Part shown: positions 1-12,013 of the stretch, piece by piece
Layout: each line of letters starts with the position of its first letter
Numbering within the stretch: position 1 is the first letter of the stretch
Assembly (NCBI GenBank): GCA_914767715.1
Contig: OU612067.1
Location: 26,138,162 to 26,202,161 of the forward strand
DNA length: 64,000 bases
Origin: Membranipora membranacea
Lineage: Eukaryota > Bryozoa > Gymnolaemata > Cheilostomatida > Membraniporidae
Direction: 5' to 3'
The notes under the pieces: model-generated
Told to the model about the DNA's origin: nothing
What the model saw: only the letters and a program-made list of their open reading frames with translations
The model's database searches: none
Made by a program: the position numbers and the translations under genes

Positions 1-27
1 GATGTAATAGAGATATAAATAAAATCT

Positions 28-82
28 GGCTTCACCGGGATTTGAACTCAGGCCTCTCGCGCAAAGCCATCTAATCCGGGTG
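28..82 (-). repeat. tRNA-derived SINE fragment (3' half)
   Basis: On the minus strand the segment reads like the 3' half of a tRNA: a T-arm/B-box-like GAGTTCAAATCCC followed by GGTGAAGCCA, ending in CCA. No A box is seen. It recurs at 3922-3977. Best read as part of a tRNA-derived SINE rather than a functional tRNA. Confidence 0.5.
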
Positions 83-186
83 TTTAAATATAATGATGTA
101 GTGGGTATAAGTAGTAATAAATAGAAAAGTTAACCTCATAGTAATGGTGTTACTCCTCCTTTGTCACTATGGTCTAAGAACCAATT

Positions 187-255
187 TGGCTTCACCAAGA
201 ATTAACCTTGGGCCTCTTGCGCTGTGATCGAGCGCACTAGCCACTCAGCCACGCC
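187..255 (-). repeat. tRNA-derived SINE head with A box
   Basis: On the minus strand an A-box-like TGGCTGAGTGG (241-251) lies about 40 bp upstream of a decayed B box and a GGTGAAGCCA end, the layout of a tRNA(Ser/Leu)-like SINE head. The B box is degraded, so transcription is unlikely. Copies at 4082-4150 and about 8566-8620 are carried by the tandem units. Confidence 0.5.
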
Positions 256-782
256 TACCCACTGGAGCTCACAGATTTAAATTGAATATGAATTGGAAAA
301 GTAAGCTGTTGTGTAATTTTGTTAAAATTTTCTGTTTTTCAAGCTTTTATGGCAGAGATCAGGCAAAAAAAGTGTAAAATATATTATATGCACACCCTCA
401 CCTGGTTTTACTATAAATTAGTGGTTGAAGACAGGGCTTTGATTTGGCCATTTCTTCTATTTTTTAAAAAACATGTTTTGAAAAAGTGTTATGAGGCACT
501 GGATATGGGTCTCTTTTATTTTATATACATATACATTTATCATAAACACAAAACTTAAAATTTGTGGACAAGTTACCCAAAGTTGTACTTAACTGTGAAG
601 TGGTTCAGTTACAAAGTTGAATATTTAGGAGCTAGCCTGCAATAATTATGCAAGAACCAAAATTAAATCTTACAGCCTTCTAATATGAAAATGCAGAAAT
701 AAATTTACCCTTTTATGATCTTTTTTATGCAAAATAAAATTTATATTGATCATCAGACTGAGAATAGCAGGTACAGACTCAC

Positions 783-3700
783 CACTCAGGTAGGTTTTCA
801 AGACCACAGAACCTCACATGTAACTCTCTCAGTGATCTCAGCTCACACAGCCACTCAGGTAATGTGTGTGGAGATGTATTACCTGATACATCTAATACCT
901 CCAGCTGAGTCAGTGACCTGATACTGTAATATATACATGTATATATATAAAAATACATCATGTGAGATGAGGAGCAGGATCCACCCCATTTCTTCTATCT
1001 CATTTTCGCACCAGGCTGTTAGATAGTCACGGCTGAACAACATTAGTAATTATTCTTGAGACATATAATTGTTAGTCTGCATCCGTACTATGCAGCCTTA
1101 CAATAAGTCATAGCTGGCAGGAAGGCAACCTATTTTTTCATCACTTTATTTTTTAAGTTATTTATGTATTTATTTTATGTATTCATTTTATTTTATGTAG
1201 TTATTTTAAGTTATTTATGTGATTATTTAAGTTATTTAAGCCATTTATGTCACATCATGAAAAACATTAGTAATAATGAATTGTTGCTGACACAAAAAGT
1301 ATATATTTATATAGAAGTTAATATTTCAAAAAATTGAGGACTACGGATTGCAAATATCTTTTATCAGTGACAATGCCGTAGTAAATAATAGACTGAGATT
1401 AAGAGATACAGACTCAATGTCAAACAACTAGCTATGATGGAATTTTCTACACTTGATTACTACATCAGTTATCAATGGAGGATTTTAATTTTATATTTGA
1501 ATCCTAAAATCTAAAACTCAGACGGAAGTTTGGCAAATTCCAATGTGAAAGCTAATTTATTGGAATGTAGGGATAAAAGATAATATAGTTATCGTTATCA
1601 ACGTAAGACATTATTCTTACTTAAACTTGACCGATTTCTCAAGTCTGAATCCTTATAACACAGCCTTTTGATAATGTATCGCTGGTAAAAGAAAACCTGT
1701 TTATTCACTTTAGCTTAGTTATTTATATTTCACAGCCTCTTCAAAGGTAAGGATTATTGAAGAAAAACAAAATATGAATTGACGCGACGTGACAGCCTCA
1801 CCACTCAGGTAGCTGTCTGAGATCCTCGGTGCTCTCAGCTCACACAGCCACACAGGTGATGTGTGTAGAGCTTTATTACCTGAGGATTATGCTAATTGAC
1901 TTGAAATTTTAGAGCTGCCTACTCTATGTGATTTTATTTCTGAGATGTCTAAAACTGTTTTTAACAATATTGCGTCCAATGAAGACCATCCTCTTTTTAG
2001 TTGTGTTGTTTTTAACTGTGCAAAGGTATCCTCTTGCCTACATACCATCTATCGCCCACCAAAGTGCAAGACTCAAAAGCGTTTAAAGAGCTTTTTTTCC
2101 TTACCACATGACAGCTTTCAACAAAGTTTAAATTTCTCATTTTCATGTACCAATCCAATATTATCGCTTGCTGATACATGGATTAAAATAATAAATCTCC
2201 CCTAACCTAACCTAATGGCTGGTTCACATTGTCCCAGACAACCATCCCAGATAACCTAACCTAACCTAACCTAACCTGATACCTCCAGCTGAGTCAGTGA
2301 ACTGATGCTGTAATAAATATACATGTATATTAATACATAATGTGAGATGAGGAGCCAGATCCGCCCATTTCTTCTATATCATTTTCGCACCAGGCCGTTA
2401 TCCCACCTCGCAATATCCCATGAAGCCATTTCCTCCCTGGATGAGTTACCATGCTGCAATTTTCCTGCTTGAACAATTTCTCACCGATCCATTTTCCACC
2501 GAGACGTTTTCAGTTTGAACTGTTTTCCGAGCAAGCCATTTTTCCTCCAAGAAAAATTCCAAATGGACTGTGTTCCCACCAAGACCATTTATCACACCAT
2601 GCAGTTTTCCCGGCATCGTTTTTTTTAACATTTAACATTTTTTTAACATAGAACATTGGGACATTTTTTCACATGTCATTTTGCTACTACACATTATTCA
2701 AAAGTCGTACAGCATTCTTCTAGCCATATGACTTGCTGAAGAGATATCTTGTAAGCGCTGACAAGGTTATTAGCAAAATCCCTCTATAAAATGAAGCTTA
2801 CACCATGTGTGTACACTGCATGGCCTGACCATGCGTGTTAAAGTTTTTCGTACTAATTTTCAAGCTATTATCAATAACCACCAAACAATGTAAAGAAAAT
2901 CAAACTCTTTTTGGGGTTTGAGGCTACAATTTTTTCCGACATAATTTCATAATATTCAAGCTTTATCAAACTTTGGAATTGTTTCCTCTTGTAAAGAGAA
3001 GAGACAACCGCTTAAAATCAGAGATGCAATTTGTGAAGACCAATGGGCATGAACATTAATAATTCCATTGAAGAATCTGTCCTATCAAATAAGGGTGGCC
3101 ATTTATTGTAGGCCAGACACAGATGATGTCTGGTAAACTGTACTTACATAACTTGTCATTGAACTTTGCGAAGAGTTTTTCGAGTGCCAAATGGGATTTC
3201 AGCAACCAAAAATTAATAAACACCTTTAGAACAAAAAATATCAACCTAATTTTAAGTAATCGTCCTATCCTTCCAAATCACTTTGAAGTACATCAGACCA
3301 TTCTCCCTGATCAGACGACATCTGAAACTGAATCTCATGAAGATGAGAGGGGTTAAGAAATTAAGTGTATGAATTCAAAGCATCCAATTTTGAGAGATAC
3401 AGCAGAAACTCATTTAAAACAAGTTAGTGGGGTTCAATTACTTGTAATGACAGGTATTCTAAAAGTGAATCTTAGTGACCAAAAAACTCTTTGTTTTCAA
3501 AAGAAAACATTTACAAAAAAGGGATAAAGAAGCACATTGCAGAGAGATGATTAATACATGCCTTCTTGTTTACAAGAAAAGGCAAAGCTGTCATCTATTT
3601 CTATGAGAATTGTTCCACATGCGCACTGTACTCGCTATCTACCGGGGGCCCTTGAGCTCTTCGCCAGCTTCACTAGGAACTAGGCTAAAGATCTGCCCAC

Positions 3701-6700
3701 TCTCCTCTAGAACTCACATTGTATTGGTTAAATTAATACTGATTGAATGCAAAACATCATTTACAATAATGAATTATTGTGGGGATATGGCTAAGTGGGA
3801 AAATCACTTGCTTGGATGACGGGACGTGGGAAAATGACATTGAGAAGTTTTCCTATACTATATACTAACTGGAAATGCAGGCGTGTATATTAAGAGATGT
3901 AATAGAGATGTAAATAAAATCTGGCTTCACCGGGATTTGAACTCGGGCCTCTCGCGCAAAGCCATCTAATCCAGGTGTTTAAATATAATGATGTAGTGGG
4001 TGTAAGTAGTAATAAATAGAAAAGTAAACCTCATAGTAGTGGTGTTACTCCTCCTTTGTCACTATGGTCTAAGAACCAATTTGGCTTCACCAAGAATTAA
4101 ACTTGGGCCTCTTGAGCTGTGATCAAGCACACTAGCCACTCAGCCACGCCTGCCCACTGGAGCTCACGGATTTAAACTGAATATGAATTGGAAAAGTAAC
4201 CTGTTGTGTAATTTTGCTAAAATTTTCTTTTTTTCAAGCGTTCATGGCAGGGGTCAGGCAAAAATAGTGTAAAATATATTATATGCACACCCTCACCTGG
4301 TTTTACTATACATTTGTGGTTGAAGACAGGGCTTTGATTCAGCCATTTCTTCTATTTTTTAAAAAACACGTTTTGAAAAAGTGTTATGAGGCACTGGATA
4401 CGGGTCTCTTTTATTTTATATACATATACATTTATCATAAACACAGAACTTAAAATTTGTGGACAAGTTACCCAAAGTTGTACTTTACTGTGAAGTGGTT
4501 CAGTTACAAAGTTGAATATTTAGGAGCTAGCTGGCAATAATTATGCGAGAACCAAAATTAAATCTTACACCCTTCTAATATAAAAATACAAAAATAAATT
4601 TACCCTTTTATCATCTTTTTTGTCCAAAATAAAATTTATATTGATCATCAGACTGAGAATAGCAGGTACAGACTCACCACTCAGGTAGGTGTCCCAGACC
4701 ACATATGCTCACACGTAACTCTCTCAGTGATCTCAGCTCACACAGCCACTCAGGTAATGTGTGTAGAGCTTTATCATCTGATACATCTAATACCTTCAGC
4801 TTAGTCAGTGACCTGATACTGTAATATATACATGTATACATGTGAGATGAGGAGCAGGATCCACCCCATTTCTTCTATCTCATGTTCGCACCAGGCCGTT
4901 AGATAGTCACGGCTGAACAACATTAGTAATTATTCTTGAGACATATAATTTTTAGTCTTCATCCGTACTATGCAGTCTCACAATAAGTCATAGCTGGCAG
5001 GAAGGCAACCCATTTCTTCATCACTTTATTTTTTAAGTCATTTATGTATTTATTTTATGTATATATTTTATTTTCTGTAGTTATTAAGTTATTTATGTGA
5101 TTATTTAAGTTATTTAAGCCATTTATGTCACATCATGAAAAAACTTAGTAATAATGTATTGTTGCTGACACTAAAAGTATATATTTATCCCAGTCTTATG
5201 TTCACATTATAAAATTCATCCCAGACAAGCAGTTAGGTTTTTGTCTGGGATAGTGCTGGGATGATGTTCACATTGTTAAGGATGGTCCCAGATAGTCCCA
5301 GATCGACACAGATCATCCAAATGTCTGGTTCACATAGCACCCAGTTGCAAAATGAGTCTGGGTCCGTCTGGGACAGCATCGGGAAAGTTTGATGCTTACA
5401 AACTTTCCAGATACTGTCCCAGACGGACCCAGACAGTCTGGAATTGTGTCATTTTCATGTTCACATTGACTGGGATGGCTATCTTGTATGGTCGTCTGGG
5501 ACAATGTTCACCAGCCATTATGGCTGGTGCATATTGTCCCAGACGACCATCTCAGATAACCTAACCTAACCTAACCTAACCTGATAGATGAATCAGTGAA
5601 CTGATGCTGATGCTGAGAATAGCAGGTATATACTCACCACTCAGGTAGGTGTTTGAGACGACATCCGCTCACACGTAACTCTCTCAGTGCTCTCAGCTCA
5701 CACAGCCACTCAGGTAATGTGTGTAAAGCTTTGTTATATGATACATTTAATTCCTCCAGCTGAGTCAGTGAACTGATGCTGTAATAAATATACATGTATA
5801 TTAATACATCATGTCAGATCAGGAACCAGATCCGCCTCATTTCTTCTATCTCATTTTCGCACCAGGCCGTTATCCCACCTCCCGTTATTCCATGAAGCTA
5901 TTTCCCCCCTGGATAAGTTACCATGCTGCCATTTTCCTGTTTGGGCTGTTTTCCGAACAAGCCATTTTTCCTCCAAGAAAAAATCCAAATGGACTGTTTT
6001 CTCACCAAGACAATTTATCACAACCTGCAGTTTTTCCCGGCATATTTTTTTAAACATATATTAACAGTTTTCACGTCCAGCCAACGTTGTAAAAACCAGT
6101 TTGGGTAATGGACCTGTGAGTTGATTTCATTGATATAGTTTGTGGATTTTGTTTTGAGTTTTCCAGCGCACAAGTAATTGTACAACTGACTGATTTCAAC
6201 GAGATGGTCTCAATGTTATAAAATACTTTCTCAGCAAAACTTTATTGTGCCTATAGCCTTTTCTGTACCAGTCAGAGAAGAACTGCGAGGTCATATTAGT
6301 GTAATTGAATAAATTACTGACCAATGGGCAGAATATAAATTAGGGCATTAGGCCATTTTTTCACACGCCACTTTGCTACTACACATTGTTCAAAAGTTGT
6401 ACAGCATTCTTCGAGCCATATGTCTTGCTGAAGAGATATCTGGTAAGTGCTGACAAGGTTAGTGGCAAAATCCCTCTTTAAATGAAGCTTACACCATGTG
6501 TACACTGCATGGCCTGGCCATGCATGTTAAAGTTTGTTGTACTAATTTTCAAGCTATTATCAATAACCACCAAACAATGTAAGGAAAATTAAACTCCTTT
6601 TGGGGTTTGAGGCTACAATCTTTTCCGAGACAAGCTTTATCAAACTTTGAATTGTTTCCTCTTGTAAAGAGAAGAGACAACCGCTTAAAATCCGAAAGGC

Positions 6701-9700
6701 AATTCATGAAGACCAATGAGCATGAACATTAATAATTCCATTGAAGAATCTGTCCTATCAAATAAGGGTGGCCATTTATTGTAGGCCAGACACAGATGAT
6801 GTCTGGTAATCTATACTTACATAACTTGTCATTGAACTTTGCGAAGAGTTTTCCGAGTGCCAAATGGGATTTCGCCAAACAAAAATTAATAAACACCTTT
6901 AGAACAAAAAATATCAACCTAATTTTAAGTAGTCGTCCGATCCTTCCAAATCACTTTGAAGTACATCAGACGACATCTGAAACTGAATCTCATGAAGATG
7001 AGAGGAGTTGAGAAATTTAGTGTATGAATTCAAAGCATCCAATTTTGAGAGATACAGCAGAAACTCTTTTAAAACAACTTAGAGGGGTTCAATTACTTGA
7101 TAACATTGATAATTCCATTGAAGAATCTGTCCTATCAAATAAGGGTGGCCATTTATTGTAGGCCAGACACATATGATGTCTGGTAATCTATACTTACATA
7201 ACTTGTCATTGAACTTTGCGAAGAGATTTCCGAGTGCCAAATGGGATTTCGGCAAACAAAAATTAATAAACACCTTTAGAACAAAAAATCGAAAAAGACG
7301 AAATCTGAAACTGAATCTCATGAAGATGAGAGGAGTTAAGAAATTTAGTGTATGAATTCAAAGCATCCAATTTTGGGAGATACAGCAGAAACTCATTTAA
7401 AACAACTTAGAGGGGTTCAATTACTTGTAATGACAGGTATTCTAAAAGTGAATCTTAGTGACCATAAAACTCTTTGCTTTCAAAAGAAAACATTTACAAA
7501 AAAGGGATAAAGAGGCACGTTACAGAGGGATGATTAATGCATGCCTTCTTGTTTACAAGAAAAGGGACAGCTGTGATCTATTTCTATGAGAATTGTTCTA
7601 CATGGTCACTGTGCTCGCTGTCTACCGGGATCCCTTGGGCTCTTCACCTGCTTCATTAGGAATTAAGCTATAGGTCTGCCCACTCTCCCCTAGAACTCAC
7701 TCTGTATTGGTAACATTAATATTGATTGGATACAGAATATTATTTAGAGTCAATTCGCTCAAGGAGGCTGTAGCGAGTTGATAAAAAACCAATGATTTTA
7801 TAATCTCATTGGCGGATAAAAATATGAATTTCATGTAGATCACATTCATGTTAAAATACAATTAGGCATGTGTGTACATTTTTCGTTCACAAAAATCCTA
7901 GAGATATAAAGAGTAATTATTGATAATTTTATGACAAAAGCCCCTTAGGGATGAACACAACCAAACCTAACTATGCTTCATTAAAATGAATTGTACACAA
8001 GGTGTGGTAAAACAAGAATTATTCTTGAAATACTGCTAGGTGGGAGAATGACTTGCTGGGATGACGGGAGGTTGGAAAATGGCTTGGAAGGGAAAATGAT
8101 ATCGAAAAATTGTCCGAATACTGGAGAGCCATGCAAACAAATTTTATCGTATACCATTAGCATATACTAACAAGTTACCCAAAGTTATACACAACTGTGA
8201 AGTGGTTAAGTTACAAAGTAGAATATTTAGGAGCTTTCAATAATAAGGCAACAACAAAATTAAAGTTTACAGCCTTCTAGAACATTTAACAGGAATAAAT
8301 GGACAATATTAAGATCTTTCATCGGAAATAAAAGCTATATTGATCAACAGACTGAAGATAACAGGTACAGACTCACCACTCAGGTAGCTGTTTGAGACCA
8401 CAACTGATCACACGTAACTCTCTCAGTGATCTCAGCTCACACAGCCACTCAGGTAATGTGTGCAGAGATTTATTACCCCGTACAGTTAATACCTCCAGCT
8501 TGGTCAGTGATCTGATACTGCAATATACATATAGCTGATTGTATGAATATTAGTTTAATATTTAGAATTAAACTTGGGCCTCTTGCGCTGTGATCGAGCA
8601 CACTAGCCACTCAGCCACGCCTGCCCACTGGAGCTCACGGATTTAAATTGAATATGAATTGGAAAAGTAAGCTGTTGTGTAATTTTGTCAAAATTTTCCG
8701 TTTTTCAAGCTTTCATGGCAGAGATGAGGCAAAAAAAGTGTAAAATATATTATATGCACACCCTCACCTGGTTTTACTATAAATTTGTGGTTGAAGACAG
8801 GGCTTTGATTCAGCCATTTCTTCTATTTTTTAAAAAACACGTTTTGAAAAAGTGTTATGAGGCACTGGATATGGGTCTCTTTTATTTTATATATATATAC
8901 ATTTATCATAAACACAGAACTTAAAATTTGTGGACAAGTTACCCAAAGTTGTACTTTACTGTGAAGTGGTTCAGTTACAAAGTTGAATATTTAGGAGCTA
9001 GCTTGCAATAATTATGCAAGAACCAAAATTAAATCTTACAGCCTTCTAATATAAAAATACAGAAATAAATTTACCCTTTTATGATCTTTTTTATCCAAAA
9101 TAAAATTTATATTGATCATCAGACTGAGAATAGCAGGTACAGACTCACCACTCAGGTAGTTGTTTGAGACTACAGTAGCTCACATGTAACTCTCTCAGTG
9201 ATCTCAGCTCACACAGCCACTCAGGTAATGTGTGTAGAACTCCATTTTCTGATAAATCTAATACCTCCAGCTCAGTCAGTGACCTAATACTGTAATATAT
9301 ACGTGTATATATATACTGTAATATACATATAGCTGATTGTATGAATATTAGTTTAATATTTCATTATCCTGACAAAAAAATGGAATCAGAGGACGATATC
9401 ATCTATCAGGGTGTCTGTTACATCGTCATGCTATCTGACCAGGATCATGACTTCTGTCTGGAGGTCAATTATGATAATGAGATTCAAATTCATAATAATA
9501 TCTATACAATCTGGGTTTTTTCACCCTTGGCAAATTGTCAGAAAATGAGTTTTCATGACGGTGTAATTTTGTCTTTTTTGAGAGTAATACAGGCATATCA
9601 AAAAGCGGAGTTGTCTCAGCACTGATACCATAACTCACTTCTGTAGCTGACCACTGTTTGTTATGTTTTCCAGTTTGATCTCTCTCAGGTTAGCGGCTAT

Positions 9701-10459
9701 CTTATCTAGGTTAGGTGGGATATTACCCCTGATGTACATATGTGTGATCTCCAGTCCTTGTGTAGCAACTGATAACTCATCAGGTGTATATGATATGAGA
9801 TGTCTATCGCTTATTATAAAGGGAATGCGATCAATGTCTGGCTCTGAGGTATGACGGTACCAGATCTTATACTTAGAACCTGTAAAAGTGAGTCAATATA
9901 TCACTGATTGGGATAGCAAGACTACAAATAATTCATACAATGAAACATTTTAAAATTAAAATTTCTGCCAAGCGATCTGTTGGTTACCTCCACATCAACC
10001 ACGGAGAGACAACTCACAATATTGATTTTATAATAAGCATAAAAATCTAAATTAAAATCAATATCAAAGCAGGGTGTTTGGGACCAAACTCCCTGATCAG
10101 AGCCACCTGATGTTTCTCTTCTTGTAGTTGCGCCTTCAAACGGTTGCTAGTATGTGGTATCCGTTAGCAAAGTTTGAGTATGTGATACCACTAATTTGTA
10201 CTCCCAACAGTGTGGGCAGTAGTGGCAGTAGTGTCACTGTTGATTATTATAATCCAGCATTATAATCAATCAAATATACAGCAGACTTCATAGGCTATTA
10301 TCATACTCACCAGTGGCCGATAGTCCAGCTCTACTGTCAACATGATCTCCTCTCTGGTTATGTGTTCCAAAATAATTCTCCATAATACCTCAATCTGTCA
10401 ATCTAATAGCATCTAATAATTGTGGCTATCTGATTGTGACAGTGAGTGTCAGGTAAATT
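783..10459 (-). CDS. Leucine-rich-repeat gene built from repeated 141-bp cassette exons (5' part; 3' end off window)
   Basis: Exons in transcript order: 10311-10459 (ATG at 10383, in-frame TGA three codons upstream, so 10384-10459 is 5'UTR), 9639-9879, then cassettes 9149-9289, 8377-8517, 5638-5778, 4678-4818 and 783-923. Exon 1 ends in phase 1 and exon 2 in phase 2; every cassette starts and ends in phase 2, so all join in frame and cassettes can be added or lost freely. Exons 1-2 give about 105 residues starting MENYFGTHNQRGDH, with no domain I recognise. Each cassette encodes 47 residues, two LRRs, with a nearly invariant core LHTLPEWLCELRSLREL and variable flanks. The five listed cassettes are open. 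No signal peptide is visible in exon 1, so a cytoplasmic protein is likely. A further cassette at 1802-2307 is broken. The gene continues beyond base 1, so any C-terminal effector domain is unseen. LRR family is sure; specific role unknown. Confidence 0.72.
1802..2307 (-). pseudogene. Broken LRR cassette exon, interrupted by an insertion
   Basis: Bases 1802 to about 1884 match the 3' part of the 141-bp LRR cassette and keep the GTGAG donor, but lack about 22 bp present in the other copies. The 5' part of the same cassette resumes at about 2277 and runs to 2307 next to a normal acceptor. Between them lie about 390 bp of foreign sequence that ends in CTAACC repeats. The equivalent cassette in the next tandem unit, 5638-5778, is intact. 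This exon cannot encode the LRR pair and is probably skipped. Confidence 0.7.
1885..2276. mobile_element. Insertion in LRR cassette, bounded on one side by CTAACC repeats
   Basis: About 390 bp separate the two halves of the broken cassette. Its right end contains two short CTAACC arrays (about 2203-2217 and 2253-2278) around a stretch with GGTTCACATTGTCCCAGAC. The same stretch, with the same repeat end, occurs at about 5510-5580. An open frame at 1945-2205 on plus has a short IYRPPKC motif slightly reminiscent of LINE endonuclease domains, too weak to name. I see no clear target-site duplication. Confidence 0.45.
5189..5580. mobile_element. Inverted-repeat-rich element ending in CTAACC repeats
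   Basis: The second tandem unit departs from the first at about 5188 and is filled with internal inverted repeats of CCCAGACGGACCCAGAC-type words, for example 5360-5400 against 5407-5435 and 5491-5512 against 5535-5555. The right end is four CTAACC units at 5558-5582. It has no open frame of note and looks like a non-autonomous foldback element. A remnant of an LRR cassette end follows at about 5581-5608. Confidence 0.5.
6734..7440. repeat. 377-bp tandem duplication inside the second unit
   Basis: The block starting AATTCCATTGAAGAATCTG at 6734 recurs at 7111, a spacing of 377 bp. The first 3.9-kb unit has it once (from about 3060). The second copy has an internal deletion. The open frames read through these blocks on both strands are products of the shared sequence and are not taken as genes. 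Confidence 0.7.
8560..9360. repeat. Third, partial copy of the 3.9-kb unit
   Basis: From about 8566 the sequence follows unit positions about 205-930, including the tRNA-like segment and an LRR cassette (9149-9289). It ends in a 38-bp stretch (AGCTGATTGTATGAATATT...) that also occurs just before its left end at about 8531, so the partial unit is flanked by direct repeats. Confidence 0.7.
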
Positions 10460-10639
10460 CTGAAATCAAAGCAAATTAGAACATTTCATCTGTTTTTAAA
10501 ACGCATTAAATTTGAGTGATGATAAAAGCGAATGACTAATGAATAGGATTAGTAAAATTAGTAAACCAGCCAAACCCTTCCCATTTGAATCATGAATAGG
10601 TTGGAAGTTATAAGTGAAATGTCACTCAAATACTTATGT

Positions 10640-11084
10640 TACCATATTTAGACGAGGTCCAGGAGACGGACTCTCAATAGACCATAGACCGTCATTCAGG
10701 GGTGTCTTCCTCCCAACTCTACACACTTCTCACAAATGATTAACAAAAGACACCTAAATTTATCATGATCATGAAAATTGAAATTGAAATATAAAGTGTT
10801 CTGATATTAAAGGAAAAAGCGAGATCTCATTGCATTAATAACATGAATGGATTCTGTATCAGGTGGCAACTAGAGAAGTGTATGGTGGATTGGTGGTATT
10901 GTTGCACAGCACCTTTGGAGCCCATTCTTTAAATACTCTCATGCTACCAGACCAGGAGGAACAATCTACCTCCAGTTGGAATAGTTTTCTCCCTTGCAAA
11001 CCACTTCTTCGTCAACATAGTTCAACTTTTCTCAACTTACCTGTATATGCCGGGGATAATAATATGCTGTGATGTCATACCAAT
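10640..11084 (-). other. Possible minus-strand exons of an unassigned gene
   Basis: A 44-bp segment at 11041-11084 has a good acceptor and a GTAAGT donor and reads WYDITAYYYPRHIQ in one frame. A segment ending at about 10640 reads GLWSIESPSPGPRLNMVT then stop. The phases of the two do not match directly, so at least one exon is missing or one call is wrong. No family recognised. Confidence 0.2.
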
Positions 11085-12013
11085 CTAAAATAAAATCATA
11101 AGTCCGAGCAATTTGTAGAATACTGCTCATAAAGCACATAGATCTTGTAGTTCACAAGCCAAGTAAATTTATGAGGTTCCCAGCCCAGTAATCAGTGTTA
11201 CTTGATTTGTTGGCATAGTAGAAGGTGCAGAAGTAATATGGGATCTGGGTACAGTACAAATATTCAGGTTACTGAGACACCACCTTGCTAACTTGTTACT
11301 ATCAAACTAAGCAATCTCGAACTAATTATCATATTCTAATATGGATACAATATGAAAAATGTGGATAGTCCAATGTGATCAGGCCAGCATAAGACTCTTA
11401 GTAATCACACTATCACAGAGATAACATGAAATGAACCATATTTCAAAAGAGGAGGTAGGTAGTCAGTGTTGACGACTAGGCAAGGGATACTTTCTGTTCT
11501 ATTTCCTAACCTCAATAATCTGTTGGTGCGGTTTTACTCTCCGAAGCTGCTATACCTATGGAAAAGATAAGGGCATGGTAAGTATGGCATCATCAGCATT
11601 GCACAGTGCGTAATTGAGTGTATGATATAAATAATAAAAACAGACTGATAACAGATCATGTGAGGAAAATGTTCCAGTCAGTGACACGATTACCACTAAA
11701 TGTATTTGACGTTGATAGATAGACGGATTGTAAATTGTAATGTAGTTACCTAACCTGGCAGTGGTAATTGAAAATATTGAATCTATATATTGGATTGCGG
11801 GCCAGGGATTTGAGTTTAATGGTGTACCACCATTAAACCTAAAACGTTCGTTGCTTTACAATGACACAATGTGGCGATGGCACTTAAGTCGGTAGCAATA
11901 TAAGAGAATTCATTGCACAGATTCACGTGGCTGGCTTCTAGTGCAATCTGGTTCAATGGCTCTAATGATTGATTGATTAAAGTGAGACAATCCGCCAGAC
12001 CCGGAAGTGACCT

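Larger units (their letters stand above)
1..7760. repeat. 3.9-kb tandem duplication (units 1-3895 and 3896 to about 7760)
   Basis: Base 1 onward realigns with base 3896 onward: the same tRNA-like segments (28 and 3922), the same LRR exon (783 and 4678, offset 3895), the same second LRR exon (1802-2307 and 5638) and the same non-coding tail (3056-3600 and 6729-7600). The copies differ by scattered substitutions and a few indels, so the duplication is fairly recent. A third, partial unit covers about 8560-9320. Confidence 0.85.

Noticed and set aside
3056-7355. Open frames of about 60-80 codons on both strands, repeated three times (MIFFVLKVFINF.. on minus, MMSGKLYLHNLS.. on plus)
   Set aside because: They recur only because the block itself is duplicated. 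They overlap each other on opposite strands, have no splice context and no recognisable domain.
319-8924. Repeated plus-strand frames ending in IYIYHKH
   Set aside because: AT-rich translation of the tandem unit. Copies at 319 and 8685 differ by substitutions without a coding pattern.
9341-9625. Plus-strand frame of 94 codons with a protein-like composition
   Set aside because: Antisense inside an intron of the LRR gene and begins within a repeat junction. No family or splice partner. Kept as a doubt, not a gene.
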